DNA of 64,000 bases from an uncultured Latescibacterota bacterium (GTDB taxonomy: Bacteria > Latescibacterota > UBA2968). Under the pieces are notes generated by a model. The model did not search any database, was not told the DNA's origin, and saw only the letters and a program-made list of their open reading frames with translations. The stretch covers positions 2,589,339 to 2,653,338 of the forward strand of contig OX638329.1 in NCBI GenBank assembly GCA_951812755.1, written 5' to 3'. The translations under genes and the position numbers were made by a program. Within the stretch, counting starts at the first letter, position 1; each line of letters opens with the position of its first letter. Shown piece after piece: positions 36,937-47,500 of the stretch.

Positions 36937-37261
36937 CTTTGGCGACATTGTTCTGGTGCCGTTCCCCTTTACCAATCAAACCAGGCACCAAAAACGTCCT
37001 GCAGTGATTATCAGTACATCCGCTTACAATGCCACCAAACCAGATGTAATCATTATAGCAGTTACAAGCCGAGTTAAATTAGTGCAAGCACTGGGGGAAT
37101 TTTCGATCAGCGACTGGCAGCAAGCCGGGTTGCTAAAACCTTCTGTAGTAAAGCCGGTAATCACCACGATCGAAAAAGGACTGATAATAAAGAAGTTGGG
37201 AAAACTTCAACAGGCTGATCAAGACCAACTTCGGCAGATAGTCAACACTATTATTGGCTAA
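36914..37261 (+). CDS. MazF/PemK-family endoribonuclease toxin
   Basis: The 115-residue protein shows the PemK/MazF fold motifs GDIVLVPFPFTNQTRHQKRP and VIISTSAYN near the N-terminus, and LKPSVVKP in the middle. Toxins of this family cut mRNA at short sequences. It is coupled to the antitoxin upstream by a 23-base overlap. The pair sits between lepB and hypothetical genes. Confidence 0.85.
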   Translation: MQTTTTYSFGDIVLVPFPFTNQTRHQKRPAVIISTSAYNATKPDVIIIAVTSRVKLVQALGEFSISDWQQAGLLKPSVVKPVITTIEKGLIIKKLGKLQQADQDQLRQIVNTIIG

Positions 37262-37274
37262 AAGCGGTTTTATT

Positions 37275-37532
37275 ATGGCTACTTCCGTTATGACGACCTC
37301 CAAAATTAAAAAAACACCACGATTTGCGATTTGTCTCAATAACGAAGGCTATGAGGCTTCGCTCGAAGTCGGAAAAGTGTATCGCATCATTCCCGATCAA
37401 GAGGCTGCTATTCATGGATATATCCGCATGGTAGATGAAAGTGGTGAAGATTATGCTTTTGACGCCAACCGCTTTCACAAGCTCGAATTTCCGCCCAGAG
37501 TTGAAGCAACACTGGATGCTGCTCTGCACTAA
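37275..37532 (+). CDS. Conserved small hypothetical protein
   Basis: The 85-residue product contains RFAICLNNEGYEASLEVGK and YIRMVDESGEDYAFDANRF, a pattern I have seen in short proteins of cyanobacteria and other phyla without a known role. It starts 13 bases after the toxin gene, with a poor ribosome site, so translation may depend on the upstream genes. No membrane segment or signal peptide is seen. Confidence 0.6.
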   Translation: MATSVMTTSKIKKTPRFAICLNNEGYEASLEVGKVYRIIPDQEAAIHGYIRMVDESGEDYAFDANRFHKLEFPPRVEATLDAALH

Positions 37533-37620
37533 ACAGGAAGCTGCTTGTCCCAATCCACATGGAAGTATTGTTTTATATAGATGTTGAAGGAGCAATATGT
37601 AAGAAAAAAAGAGGACGCTT

Positions 37621-38382
37621 ATGTACTTAGCCGCTCTAATATTTCTTGCAATCCCTATTTCGTCATTTGCCCAGAATAACTCAGACGACCATACCCATGT
37701 GGATTCATTGCGTACACGCATTGCAAATGAACTGCGTTCTTATGACATGATAAGCAATGTTGATTCGATTGGAGAAAGAGAAATAGAAACACACAAGTAC
37801 TTCATAGATAAACGCGAAGAACCTATAAGACAATTTGGTAGAGGCAGACATCTCGCGGTGAAAATGCCGGATGTAATTGTTCTTGGTAAGGTAGAAGCTA
37901 TTAGGCATTCAGGTGCGTTTTTGGACTATGGTAGAACCGTCAGTGTTCGGGTTGTGCGCTCTATTACAGGACCTCATAAACCTGGAGAGATTGTTCACAT
38001 TAAACAGGTTTCGGGCATAAAATTTCACGAAACACCAGCGGGTCGATTAAGAGATCAATTAAGAAGAAGAACATCTAGCCCATTTTTTCAAATATCCCTC
38101 ACTTCTGACCCAGAGTTTCACGTTGGTGAAAAGGTCCTTGTATTCTTAACTAAAACGCCTTATGCATTGCATTTTGTGTTATCAGACACGGAAGTTGCAG
38201 AAATCGATAAAGAGCGATGGAAGATGCTGTGGTATAAAACACATCTGAGCGTGCCCAATGAGTATGAGTTACAAACCCGTATGAAAGCACGATACAAAAT
38301 TGATGGCGATAAGATTCGATGGTTTGAAAAAAACAAAGACCTTGGGGCTGTAATAAAAGAACTCCAGAGCTATTTAGAATAA
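37621..38382 (+). CDS. Secreted hypothetical protein
   Basis: The 253-residue protein starts at ATG 37621 with GAGGA at 37611-37615. Residues 1-18 (YLAALIFLAIPISSFAQ) look like a signal peptide. The mature part has a beta-rich stretch around residues 80-180 with VRVVRSITGPHKPGEIVHI and HVGEKVLVFL, a pattern of secreted proteins whose residues resemble an OB- or Ig-like domain, but I do not recognise a family. The codons are more AT-rich than those of the neighbours, suggesting acquisition together with the nearby toxin-antitoxin genes. Confidence 0.55.
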   Translation: MYLAALIFLAIPISSFAQNNSDDHTHVDSLRTRIANELRSYDMISNVDSIGEREIETHKYFIDKREEPIRQFGRGRHLAVKMPDVIVLGKVEAIRHSGAFLDYGRTVSVRVVRSITGPHKPGEIVHIKQVSGIKFHETPAGRLRDQLRRRTSSPFFQISLTSDPEFHVGEKVLVFLTKTPYALHFVLSDTEVAEIDKERWKMLWYKTHLSVPNEYELQTRMKARYKIDGDKIRWFEKNKDLGAVIKELQSYLE

Positions 38383-38450
38383 GTGTCTGACGCTTGTTTT
38401 TTACGGTGCGCTGCTGATCGGGCATTGGCATGATCGTGGCGTGAAATGTT

Positions 38451-39560
38451 ATGCATCTCAGCCTTTACATTCATATCCCATTTTGTCACTCTCGCTGTCC
38501 GTATTGCGATTTTGCATTTGTCGTGGGAAAAAATCACATGGCAAAGCGCTATACGGATGCGGTGATTGCCGAAATGCAAAACCGCATGCAATCCCTCGAA
38601 ACGCCACCCGTGTTCAATACGCTGTATTTTGGGGGCGGTACGCCTTCGGCAATACCACCTAAGCAATTGGATCGGATTCTGACAAGTGCGAAAAATGCGA
38701 TCGCTCCCGATGCAGAGATTACGGCGGAGGCCAATCCAAATGACCACAGATACTTTGACAAATTATATGAACACGGCATCAACCGCTTGAGCCTGGGCGT
38801 GCAGGCATTTACAGATCGCGCACTCAAAGCACTTGGCCGATTTCACACGGCATTAGATGCGACAGCGGCGTTTCAAGCCGCCCGCGGTGCAGGGTTAAAA
38901 AATATAAGTATTGACCTTATGTACGGCGCGCCGGAACAGACGCTTGAAGAATGGGTAACGAGTATTCAGAGAGCCATAGATCTGGGGCCTGAACATATCT
39001 CGGTGTATGGACTCACAATTGAGCCTCAGACCAATTTTGCGCGCCGCTTTCAAAAGGGGAAATTGGTTGTGCCGCCTGAAACCGACCAGGCCGAGATGTA
39101 TATGTATGCTATTGACCAACTCGAAGCCGCTGGATACGCACATTACGAAATTTCCAATTTTGCCCGACCGGGATTTGCGTCGCGTCACAATCTCAATTAC
39201 TGGCATGATCGCCCCTATCTGGGCGTTGGTTTATCTGCACATTCGTATCTCGACAATCGGCGATTTTGGAATGTGCGCGATCTCACGACTTATATGCAGC
39301 ATATTGAGGCAACCGGATTTGCAGTGGAAAGAGAAGAGCAGCTTACACCGACGCAACATCTGCTGGAGCGCATTATGCTGGGGTTGCGCCAGCGCCGGGG
39401 GCTTCGTGCAGATTTTTTGAGCCATCCCAAAATTCACAAACAGTACATCGCGATGACAAACCAGCACTTGCTGGAACGAACTGACAACCGCGTTCGCCTG
39501 ACGCGGCGAGGTCTCTTGTTCGCCGATCTGGTATGCACCGAACTCGTTAGAGAACTATAG
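38451..39560 (+). CDS. hemW: HemW-like radical SAM protein
   Basis: The 369-residue protein starts LYIHIPFCHSRCPYCDF, with the radical SAM cluster cysteines C12, C16 and C19. YFGGGTPS and SLGVQAF follow, as in HemW, and a HemW-type winged-helix C-terminal domain is present (GLRQRRGLRADFL). HemW is a heme chaperone, formerly called oxygen-independent coproporphyrinogen oxidase; true HemN has extra motifs not seen here. It is followed directly by thrB. Confidence 0.88.
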   Translation: MHLSLYIHIPFCHSRCPYCDFAFVVGKNHMAKRYTDAVIAEMQNRMQSLETPPVFNTLYFGGGTPSAIPPKQLDRILTSAKNAIAPDAEITAEANPNDHRYFDKLYEHGINRLSLGVQAFTDRALKALGRFHTALDATAAFQAARGAGLKNISIDLMYGAPEQTLEEWVTSIQRAIDLGPEHISVYGLTIEPQTNFARRFQKGKLVVPPETDQAEMYMYAIDQLEAAGYAHYEISNFARPGFASRHNLNYWHDRPYLGVGLSAHSYLDNRRFWNVRDLTTYMQHIEATGFAVEREEQLTPTQHLLERIMLGLRQRRGLRADFLSHPKIHKQYIAMTNQHLLERTDNRVRLTRRGLLFADLVCTELVREL

Positions 39561-40460
39561 ATGGAATTTCGCATCCGCCTGCCCGGTTCCACTGCCAATC
39601 TCGGTCCCGGTTATGATGCACTGGGTATGGCTTTGTCCATTTACAATTATGTCGGGATAAAAACCCGTTCCCAACCGGACGTGTTGTTTAGCATTGGGGG
39701 TAAAGGCGAAGGTATTTTGCCTGCCGATGAGGAGAATCTCTTCTATCGCGCCGCGCAATTCACCGCCCAACGCGCAGGCAAAGCACTGCCCGGAATCGTT
39801 ATCCACATGTACAACAACGTGCCCCTTGCCCGGGGATTGGGTAGCAGTTCAACCGCCATTGTCGGCGGTGTTATTGCGGCTAACTACCTTTTAGGTGAAC
39901 CTTTTTCACAGATGGAGATACTCGATATTGCCACGGCTATTGAAGGGCATCCGGACAATGTCTCGCCCTGCTTGCTCGGCGGTCTCACAGCCTCTATTAT
40001 GGATGGCAACCGCGTTGCATGTGTGCGCGCCCTGCCCCCTGAAGAATTGCGCGCCGTGGTCGCCATTCCCGAATTCGAACTCAAAACCGAAGATGCCCGC
40101 AATGTCTTGCCCGACACCATTTCTCATCGTGACGCCGTTTTCAGCACAAGCCGAGCATGCTTTGTTACCGCAGCGTTGATCACGGGAAATTTTGAGCATC
40201 TCGCCGTTGGCATGCAAGACCGTTTGCATCAACCCTATCGGGCGAAACTTATTCCGGGCTTTGATCAGATACTCGCAGAAGCGGTCAAAGCAGGGGCATG
40301 GGGTGCTGCGCTTTCGGGCGCGGGGCCGACCCTTGTCGCGCTTACAACCCAAAATGCCGACGCTATCGGACAGGCTATGATCGGTATTTGGGCTAAAAAA
40401 AACATACGGGCGCGTTATCAGATCCTCAAAGTTGATCCATCGGGAGCCACAGTCACATGA
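39561..40460 (+). CDS. thrB: Homoserine kinase (GHMP family)
   Basis: The 299-residue protein has the GHMP motifs LPGSTANLGPGYDALG at the start, the ATP loop PLARGLGSSSTAIVGG near residue 90, and the C-terminal GAALSGAGPTLVAL. It phosphorylates homoserine in threonine synthesis. It starts one base after hemW and overlaps the SLBB gene by four bases (ATGA), so all three are probably cotranscribed. Confidence 0.9.
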   Translation: MEFRIRLPGSTANLGPGYDALGMALSIYNYVGIKTRSQPDVLFSIGGKGEGILPADEENLFYRAAQFTAQRAGKALPGIVIHMYNNVPLARGLGSSSTAIVGGVIAANYLLGEPFSQMEILDIATAIEGHPDNVSPCLLGGLTASIMDGNRVACVRALPPEELRAVVAIPEFELKTEDARNVLPDTISHRDAVFSTSRACFVTAALITGNFEHLAVGMQDRLHQPYRAKLIPGFDQILAEAVKAGAWGAALSGAGPTLVALTTQNADAIGQAMIGIWAKKNIRARYQILKVDPSGATVT

Positions 40461-42184
40461 TTATTTCTATGGCATATCCAGGGCACTATATGCGTCTTGT
40501 TTATATCGCGCTTGTGGGCTTGCTTATTTTTGACTTTGCGCTTTACCCTTTCGCTGCACGCGCGCAATCTCGCCGTCGCGACTCGCGTCAAACCGAAGAA
40601 AAACCAGAACGGCGAGAACCCACCAGACCTTTTGCAGCGCCTTCTCTTGAAAAAACAGAGGGAGAAGCTACGACACTGGTTGAAATCAAAAGTATTGGCA
40701 AAGCGGCCTATGACGCGGTTATTCGCTCGGGTCGCTATATTGTCGGGCCTGGCGATGTTTTTGCCGTGGTTGTAAATAGAGGTGAAGAGATCGAGACTTT
40801 TGAAGTGCTCGTCAGCGCGAGCGGCAGTTTGCCTCTTCCGTCTATCGGTCCTGTTCCCGTTGCGTTTTTATCGCTTACAGAAGCCGACCGCGCCATCCAA
40901 TCGGCGATCAAAAAACGCTTTCGTCAACTCGATATCTCCATCAGCCTCGCGCAACTCCGCACATTTCCCATCAATGTGGTTGGCGAAGTACATATACCCG
41001 GTGCCGTTGCGGTCAATGGCGTAGAACAGGCATCGCAACTCATCCTCAAAGCCGGGGGCCTTATTGATGATCCAGACCGCAGGGGCTCCAGCCGCAATAT
41101 CCAGATTATGCGCCTTGATGAAAATGGACAGTGGCACAATACGGGACGCCGGGTCGATCTCGAGCTGTGGAACCGCACGGGAGACGCACGGTACAACCCC
41201 TTCATGCTCGATGGGGAACAAATCGTGGTGCCCGTTGCCAACAGTGATTCTATCTATGTTACAGGAGCGATACAACGGCCCGGTAGTTATGAATTCGCGC
41301 CCGGTGATCGCGTGTCCGATCTCATTGTTCTGGGGAATGGCTTGCGCGCCCATTTTCCTCCAAAGCGCGCCCACCTTTTGCGCCTGTCAAAAGATGATGA
41401 GTGGGCACCCATAGATATTGATCTCCCGCGTGCGCTTGCAGGTGTCCCCGAGGCCAATATCCCCGTACAAATAGGTGATAAACTCTATGTTATCGGCGAA
41501 ACAAAACGGGTTTATGTCGAAGGCGAAGTGCAATTTCCCGGGACTTTTCCCCTTAAAGAGGGGCTTCGCCTCAAAGAATTATTACAACGGGCCGAACTCA
41601 CACCCGAAGCGTCCGTAGTTCAGGCGTCTCTTATTCGCAAAGTCAATTATGAACAGACCACAACAGAAGACGATCCCGTGCTTGACCGATTGCTCGGCAT
41701 TCCCCGCACACAGCGCACCGATGCCGAAGAGGCCCTTATTACCCTCAAAACCCAGCAGCTTTCGGGGCGTTTGCCCATTGATTTTGTAGCGATCATGGCT
41801 GGCGACGAGCGGCACAATATCCTCCTGCAAGATGGCGATGTCGTTCGCGTTCCCCGATTTATACCTTCTGTGCGCGTGACAGGTGCGGTCGTCGCACCGG
41901 CGAATATTCCTTATGACGCAGCACTTACGGTTGGCGGTTATATCGATCTCGCTGGCGGTTTTAACACGCGCGCAAAACGAAAAGATATCATTATTGTTGA
42001 GGGCAATACCGGCAATGCCATAGACGCCACAGCAGAATCGCTCGTGCGTCCTGGTGATGCGATTTTTGTCCCCCCACGAGAGATCGTGCCGGGGCAGGGT
42101 TATCGCATCACGCGAGAAGCCATTGCAATGCTCGGTTCTATTGCATCGCTGGTCTTCACCATTGTTCTGATCTACGAACGCTGA
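40457..42184 (+). CDS. SLBB-domain polysaccharide export protein
   Basis: The 575-residue protein has an N-terminal hydrophobic signal segment (about 11-35), a polysaccharide export domain near residue 95 (RYIVGPGDVFAVVVNRG), then at least three SLBB domains (INVVGEVHIPGAV, IYVTGAIQRPGSYEF, VYVEGEVQFPGTFPL) and a final one (VRVTGAVVAPANIPY). A C-terminal membrane segment (about 550-572) is unusual for Wza-type outer-membrane proteins but occurs in related export proteins. It works with the Wzz-like protein encoded eight bases downstream. No lipobox is seen. Confidence 0.85.
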   Translation: MIISMAYPGHYMRLVYIALVGLLIFDFALYPFAARAQSRRRDSRQTEEKPERREPTRPFAAPSLEKTEGEATTLVEIKSIGKAAYDAVIRSGRYIVGPGDVFAVVVNRGEEIETFEVLVSASGSLPLPSIGPVPVAFLSLTEADRAIQSAIKKRFRQLDISISLAQLRTFPINVVGEVHIPGAVAVNGVEQASQLILKAGGLIDDPDRRGSSRNIQIMRLDENGQWHNTGRRVDLELWNRTGDARYNPFMLDGEQIVVPVANSDSIYVTGAIQRPGSYEFAPGDRVSDLIVLGNGLRAHFPPKRAHLLRLSKDDEWAPIDIDLPRALAGVPEANIPVQIGDKLYVIGETKRVYVEGEVQFPGTFPLKEGLRLKELLQRAELTPEASVVQASLIRKVNYEQTTTEDDPVLDRLLGIPRTQRTDAEEALITLKTQQLSGRLPIDFVAIMAGDERHNILLQDGDVVRVPRFIPSVRVTGAVVAPANIPYDAALTVGGYIDLAGGFNTRAKRKDIIIVEGNTGNAIDATAESLVRPGDAIFVPPREIVPGQGYRITREAIAMLGSIASLVFTIVLIYER

Positions 42185-42192
42185 CAATAAAT

Positions 42193-43374
42193 ATGGAATC
42201 TGAACGCAATATCCTCGATCATATTTACGTTCTCGTGCGCTGGCGGCGCATGATTCTCATGTGTTTTTTTGCCGTTACACTGGTGACAGCGGGCATTTCT
42301 CTGATCTTGCCCAAAGCCTACCGCGCTTATGCCAGCGTTTATCCCCCACAAGATACCGGCAGTGGCTTAGGGGGACTATCTACTCTTTTGCAAGAATTGC
42401 CCCTCAATTTGATGGGATTGGGCGGTGAGGCCGTATCCGCCACAGAATTTGTTCCGGTCGTTGAAAGCGAAAGCGTGCGCCTATCTGTTGCAGAGCGCTT
42501 TGATCTCGCCAGGCTTTATGGTGCCAGCCATCAAAGCGAATTGCTCGATATGATATCCAATCGCCTGCATGTAGATCTCTCTCGCGAGCAATTTCTCACG
42601 ATTTCCTACGAAGCCGACACCCCAGAACAGGCGGCAGAATTGACCAATGCTTTTGTTGAAGAACTCAAAAACGCGCTTGAACGACGCAATCAAAACAAAA
42701 CGCGCACCTATCTGGCGTATCTCGAAGAGCGGCTCAAAGAAGCCGAACAGGACATGCTCGAAGCCGAACGGCACTATCGGGATTTTCAGAATAAGCACAT
42801 GGTATTAGACGTTGAGACCCAGATCAAAACACAGTTGGAAACCGCTTCCACTCTCATCGGCTCGCTGGCAGAACTGATTATCAAGCGCGATGTCCAATCA
42901 CGACGGATGACCGCAGACAATCCCGAACTGAAAAAACTCGATATGGAAATTCAGATCACGCGCGAGGTGCTTGATGATTTGCTTATGGGCCAATTTCCCG
43001 ATAGTCTGCACAAGGGCGATTCGGGTGGACAATTGCCAGAGATTTTCAAACCCTTCCGACAATTGCCCGAATTGGGCTTGACCGCGGTGGCACTCATCCG
43101 CGATATTCAAATACAGAACGCCATCTATCAGTTTGTCAAACAAGAGTACGAAAAAACGCGATTTGAAAATGAAAAAGGTACTCAGGTGGTCACGGTCCTG
43201 GATTATGCGCGACCTCCTGATACGCGCAGCTATCCGCGTCGTAGTCTCATGGTCGCCATTGCGGGAGGCCTTAGCCTGGTATTGAGTTGCTTGTTTGCCT
43301 TTGTATTTGAAGCTTTGAGGAATCTGACCCCGGAAAATCGGGCCAAACTCGATGCCATATCAGAGGAATTGTGA
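42193..43374 (+). CDS. Wzz-type chain-length determinant protein
   Basis: The 393-residue protein has membrane segments at about residues 19-38 and 350-372 with a long periplasmic coiled-coil between them (about 155-290), as in Wzz proteins. The first part contains KAYRAYASVYPPQ, the start of the Wzz domain. There is no C-terminal tyrosine kinase domain, and no such kinase or Wzx/Wzy gene is in the window, so the rest of the pathway must lie elsewhere. Confidence 0.88.
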   Translation: MESERNILDHIYVLVRWRRMILMCFFAVTLVTAGISLILPKAYRAYASVYPPQDTGSGLGGLSTLLQELPLNLMGLGGEAVSATEFVPVVESESVRLSVAERFDLARLYGASHQSELLDMISNRLHVDLSREQFLTISYEADTPEQAAELTNAFVEELKNALERRNQNKTRTYLAYLEERLKEAEQDMLEAERHYRDFQNKHMVLDVETQIKTQLETASTLIGSLAELIIKRDVQSRRMTADNPELKKLDMEIQITREVLDDLLMGQFPDSLHKGDSGGQLPEIFKPFRQLPELGLTAVALIRDIQIQNAIYQFVKQEYEKTRFENEKGTQVVTVLDYARPPDTRSYPRRSLMVAIAGGLSLVLSCLFAFVFEALRNLTPENRAKLDAISEEL

Positions 43375-44462
43375 GTAAGCGAGATATGTATATGTCTGAA
43401 AATCTGAATACAATGCAAAAATTGTCTCGAGATTCTACAATTCTCACCACCACAGTTGGGTCTTATCCACTGCCCGACTGGCTCGTGGCAGCACCGAGTG
43501 AAACTGCTGTTGTGGATGCCACGCGCGTTATTTTTGATACGCAGCGTCAAGCCGGGATTGATCTGCCCACCGATGGCGAACTCTACCGTTTTGACATCAA
43601 CCATCCCGAGACCAATGGCATGATCGAATATTTTGTGCGCCCTATGGGTGGTACGCGCGCTGATTTTGGACGCACTGAGGTCGAGGAATTTCGCCAGCGA
43701 CAATCCATGGACTTTCGCGCTAAACCCGCTGCTGTTGTCGATGACGCGCTCTCAGAGGGTTCTCTCGATTTGTTATCCGACTGTTTGCGCGCTGCAACCG
43801 TCGCAGGTGGCCCCTTCAAATTTACGCTTACCAGCCCCTATATGCTTGCCCGAACCTTGCTCGACAATTACTACGGCGATTTTGAAGCCCTGCTCATGGG
43901 GGTGGCCAATGTGTTGGCCGATCAGGTGCGCGGCCTGCCATGCGCCTGTGTACAGGTCGATGAAGCCAATATTCCGGGTAACCCTGAAGACGGACCTATC
44001 GCAGCGAAGGCGATTAATACAGTACTCGATGCGATTGATCCCGATACTGAAAGAGCTGTTCACTTTTGTTTTGGGAATTACGGTGGGCAGACCATCCAAC
44101 ACGGTGCATGGCGCGCGCTTATCGATTTTCTCAACGATCTGCACACCGATCACCTCGTGCTCGAACTCGCTCATCGCCCGGATGATGATCTGGTTGCTCT
44201 AAAAGAAATTGATCCGCGCATCAAACTCGGCATTGGCGTGGTCGACATCAAAATCAATCACGTTGAAACTGCCGAACAGATTGCCCGGCGCCTCGATCAC
44301 GCCGAAAAAGAACTCGGCCCGGGGCGCATTGCATTTATTCATCCCGATTGCGGGTTCTGGATGCTCAAACGCTCGGTGGCCGACCTCAAGATTACAGCCC
44401 TCGCACAGGGCAGAGATCTCTATTTGGGGAAAGCAAAAGCAACCACAGATGAACACGGATAA
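43371..44462 (+). CDS. MetE C-terminal-domain-like protein (cobalamin-independent methyltransferase family)
   Basis: The 363-residue protein corresponds to the catalytic half of MetE. It has TTTVGSYPLP near the N-terminus, DEANIP, the zinc ligands in VHFCFGNYGG (His, Cys) and the last Cys in HPDCGFWML. Full MetE is about 750 residues; single-domain forms may use another methyl donor. The GTG start overlaps the wzz stop as GTGA. The final residues TTDEHG and the stop are written by a CACAGATGAACACGGAT-type repeat, so the natural end was probably near the GKAK residues. Confidence 0.82.
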   Translation: MSKRDMYMSENLNTMQKLSRDSTILTTTVGSYPLPDWLVAAPSETAVVDATRVIFDTQRQAGIDLPTDGELYRFDINHPETNGMIEYFVRPMGGTRADFGRTEVEEFRQRQSMDFRAKPAAVVDDALSEGSLDLLSDCLRAATVAGGPFKFTLTSPYMLARTLLDNYYGDFEALLMGVANVLADQVRGLPCACVQVDEANIPGNPEDGPIAAKAINTVLDAIDPDTERAVHFCFGNYGGQTIQHGAWRALIDFLNDLHTDHLVLELAHRPDDDLVALKEIDPRIKLGIGVVDIKINHVETAEQIARRLDHAEKELGPGRIAFIHPDCGFWMLKRSVADLKITALAQGRDLYLGKAKATTDEHG

Positions 44463-44470
44463 ACACAGAG
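44442..44470. repeat. CACAGATGAACAC-type repeat (family A relative) over a stop codon
   Basis: The units CACAGATGAACACGGATAAACACAG lie across the last six codons and the stop of the MetE-like gene. They are a degenerate version of the family A unit seen at 35835 and 54960. Confidence 0.65.
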
Positions 44471-44518
44471 GGTAAGGCGAGAAGCAGGGGCTGGGGATTA
44501 AGGGCTGGTAAGTTTTTT

Positions 44519-44552
44519 CCCCTTCCTCTCAGGAAGGGGCCGGGGGTAGGTG
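44519..44552. repeat. REP-like hairpin
   Basis: The arms CCCCTTCCT (44519-44527) and AGGAAGGGG (44531-44539) form a perfect 9-bp stem with a 3-base loop, followed by a CCGGGGGTAGGT box. This arrangement is known from dispersed repeats in several phyla, as far as I recall. It lies in the 128-base gap before the NHL giant gene, which otherwise shows only repeat sequence. Confidence 0.6.
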
Positions 44553-44590
44553 CCTTTGACGCAGTTGTATCCCGTTCCATACATTCTACC

Positions 44591-47500
44591 ATGCGATATA
44601 TTTATATATTTTTTTTTAGTCTCCTGATCTCGGAAGCAGGTGTTTTCGCTCAGACACGCGGTACGATTGTTACTATTGCCGGTGGTGGTTTGGAAGATGG
44701 CGATAATATACTGGCAACGGATGTTGTGCTCAATCGTCCGCTCGGAATTGCGCTTGATGCACGAGGCAATCTCTATATTGCGGATACGGATAATCACCGC
44801 ATCCGACGGGTGGATGCACTAACAGGTATCATCACAACAGTCGCGGGTACTGGAGAACCGGGGTTCTCGGGCGATGGCGGGCCGGCGACAAGTGCATTGC
44901 TCAATACCCCCAATGCTATTGCAGTTGATAGCGCAGGCAATATTTATATCAGCAGTGGTGGCACGAGTGAAAGTGATGTTCACAATCGGCGCATTCGGCG
45001 CATTGATGCTTTTGGTATCATCACTACGGTCGTGGGTACGGGCGAAGGTGGTTTCAACGATCCGGTACCTGCGCTACAAGCCACGTTCCACGAAATTGTC
45101 TCGCTGACGATGTTGGGCGACATAGCTCTTTTAATCTCCGATAGTCTCGATGAGAATGGACAGGGCAACAACCGCGTGCGACAATTTGATCTGGCGAATA
45201 ATACCATAGGCACAATCGCGGGCAATGGCAGTAATCAGGCGTCAAATAATCAGGATGGTAGGCAGGCAACTCGGGCGGGTTTAACCCCTGGACAATTGGC
45301 TGTGACGGGCAATGGCGATCTTTTGGTTGCTGATTTTAATAATGGACGCATTCGCCGCATTAGCAGGGCAATGCAAGATACAATCGTCGTTGCCGTGATC
45401 AATACCGTAGCCGGACGGGGAGCGACCTCTGCGGAAGAACTGTCAGAAGATCTCTATAAGGGCGATGGTGGGCCAGCAACAAGGGCTTTATTTTTTTCTC
45501 CTTTGGGCGTTGCTGTCGATGAAGCTGGCAATATCTATATCGGCGATACGGGCAATAATCGCATTCGCGTGGTCGAAGCAGGAACGGGCAATGTGCTGAC
45601 GATCGCGGGAACGGGTATTGCGGGCGCGGGGCCTGAAAATACACTCGGTCTTCTGTCTGATCTGGGGCAGCCCACGCATTTGCTGGTTGATAGCAATGGC
45701 GATCTTCTCTTTATTGACGCTTTCAACAATCGCATCCGCAAACTGCGCGATCCCGCGTTTCGGATGCCTCTTTTCAATGCTGTTTCCACGGATATCATCT
45801 TTGGCAGAGTTAGCGTCGGTGATCCCGCTGTGCGCAGTTTGCGCGTTGAAAATCGAGGCAATTTGTCCGTCCGGGTTGAAACAGCTATTTCCGATAACCC
45901 AGGGTTTCGCGTTTTGTCAGAATTGCCCTTCGAAGTCGGTATCGCACAAATCGCTGAAATTGAGATTGTATTTGATCCTGTACAAACAGGTGTGGCGAGA
46001 GGTGTTATCACTATTACCACCAATGACTCGCGCACACCTTCTGCCACGGTCAATGTGCAGGGATGGGGAGATGCCGCCAATATCGGACTCTTTCCATCCG
46101 ATGTTTTAATTTTTGATCGCACCGCTATTGGGCAATCTCAAACGTTGTCGGTACGCATTTCCAACCTTGGTGCTGGCGTGCTGGTTATTCCCAATGCCAC
46201 TACGACCGACTCGCAATTTGTTGTCGAACAAACTGATGTTCTCCGCATTGAATCCGGACAAAGCCAGCGACTTCCCATTATCTTCCGCCCACAGTCCGAA
46301 GATCTCCAACAAGCTGTGCTGACCATTTTTAGCAACGCGCCGGGAAACCCTACTGTTAGACTCCAATTGCAGGGCATTGGGCAAAGTACCCAGCCCGGCG
46401 GATTCGTCGATGTGGCACACAACACGGGTTTGGGAGACACGGGTGCGGGATTTGGCGCGGCCTGGGCAGATTTTGACAACGATAATGATCCCGATCTCTA
46501 TCTCGTACGCAGCAGAGAACCCAACCGTTTATATCGCAACGACGGTGTGGGCTTCACAGATATTGCGTCCGCTTTGGGTGTTGGCGATTCCGGAGATGGC
46601 AGCGCGGGGATATGGGGCGATGTGGATGGCGATGGAGATCTCGATCTTTACGTCACCAACTTTGGCGATCCCAATCGCTTGTATCGCAACGATGGTGCGA
46701 GATTTACAGATATTGCCGCCACTTTTGGGGTTGACGACTCCGGAGATGGGTATGGCGCGGCCTGGGCAGATTACGATCGCGATGGGGATCTCGACCTCTA
46801 CGTTGCCAATTTTGGTGCGAACCGCTTTTATCAGAACAATGGCAATGGTTTTTCCGAGCGTTCTGATAGTCTGGGCATAGGCGATATAGAAAGTGGGATT
46901 CAACCCACCTGGGGCGATTTCGACAATGATGGAGACCCCGATTTGTTTTTGGCAAATAGCGGACCCAACCGCCTTTTTCGCAATGACGGCGAGCAATTCA
47001 CGTCCGTAGAAAATGTTTTTAGCCCGGTTGATACCGGGCCGAGTTTTGGCGCGACCTGGGGTGATTTCGACAATGATGGAGACCTGGATCTGTTTATCCC
47101 TTATTTTGGCGCAGATAATAGATTTTATACAAACGAAGGCAATGGCGTGTTCCGAGATCGCGCGCCGGAAATGATGCTCAATCACGATGGCCGAGGTAGA
47201 GGCGCAGTATGGGGGGATTTTGACAATGATGGTGACCTCGATCTGTATGTGACCAATAGCTCTCAGCCCAATTTGTATTACCAAAATGAGGACGGACGTT
47301 TTTTAGAGATGTCTGACTCTTTGGGCGTTGCCTTGAATGCCGATAGCCGCGGTGTTGCCCTTGCTGATTACGACAGTGATGGGAAACTCGATTTTTATGT
47401 CGCTGTACAAGACAGCTCAGATGCTCTCTTTCGCAATCGCGAGGCGGATGGTAACTGGATCGCAATTCGGCTTCGCGGTACAGAAAGTAGCACCGATGCG

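Noticed and set aside
39561-44462. A complete exopolysaccharide operon
   Set aside because: Only SLBB and Wzz genes are present; no glycosyltransferase, flippase, polymerase or tyrosine kinase lies beside them.
46529-47284. 251-residue antisense frame with regular repeats
   Set aside because: The regularity is the complement of the FG-GAP repeats in the NHL giant gene.
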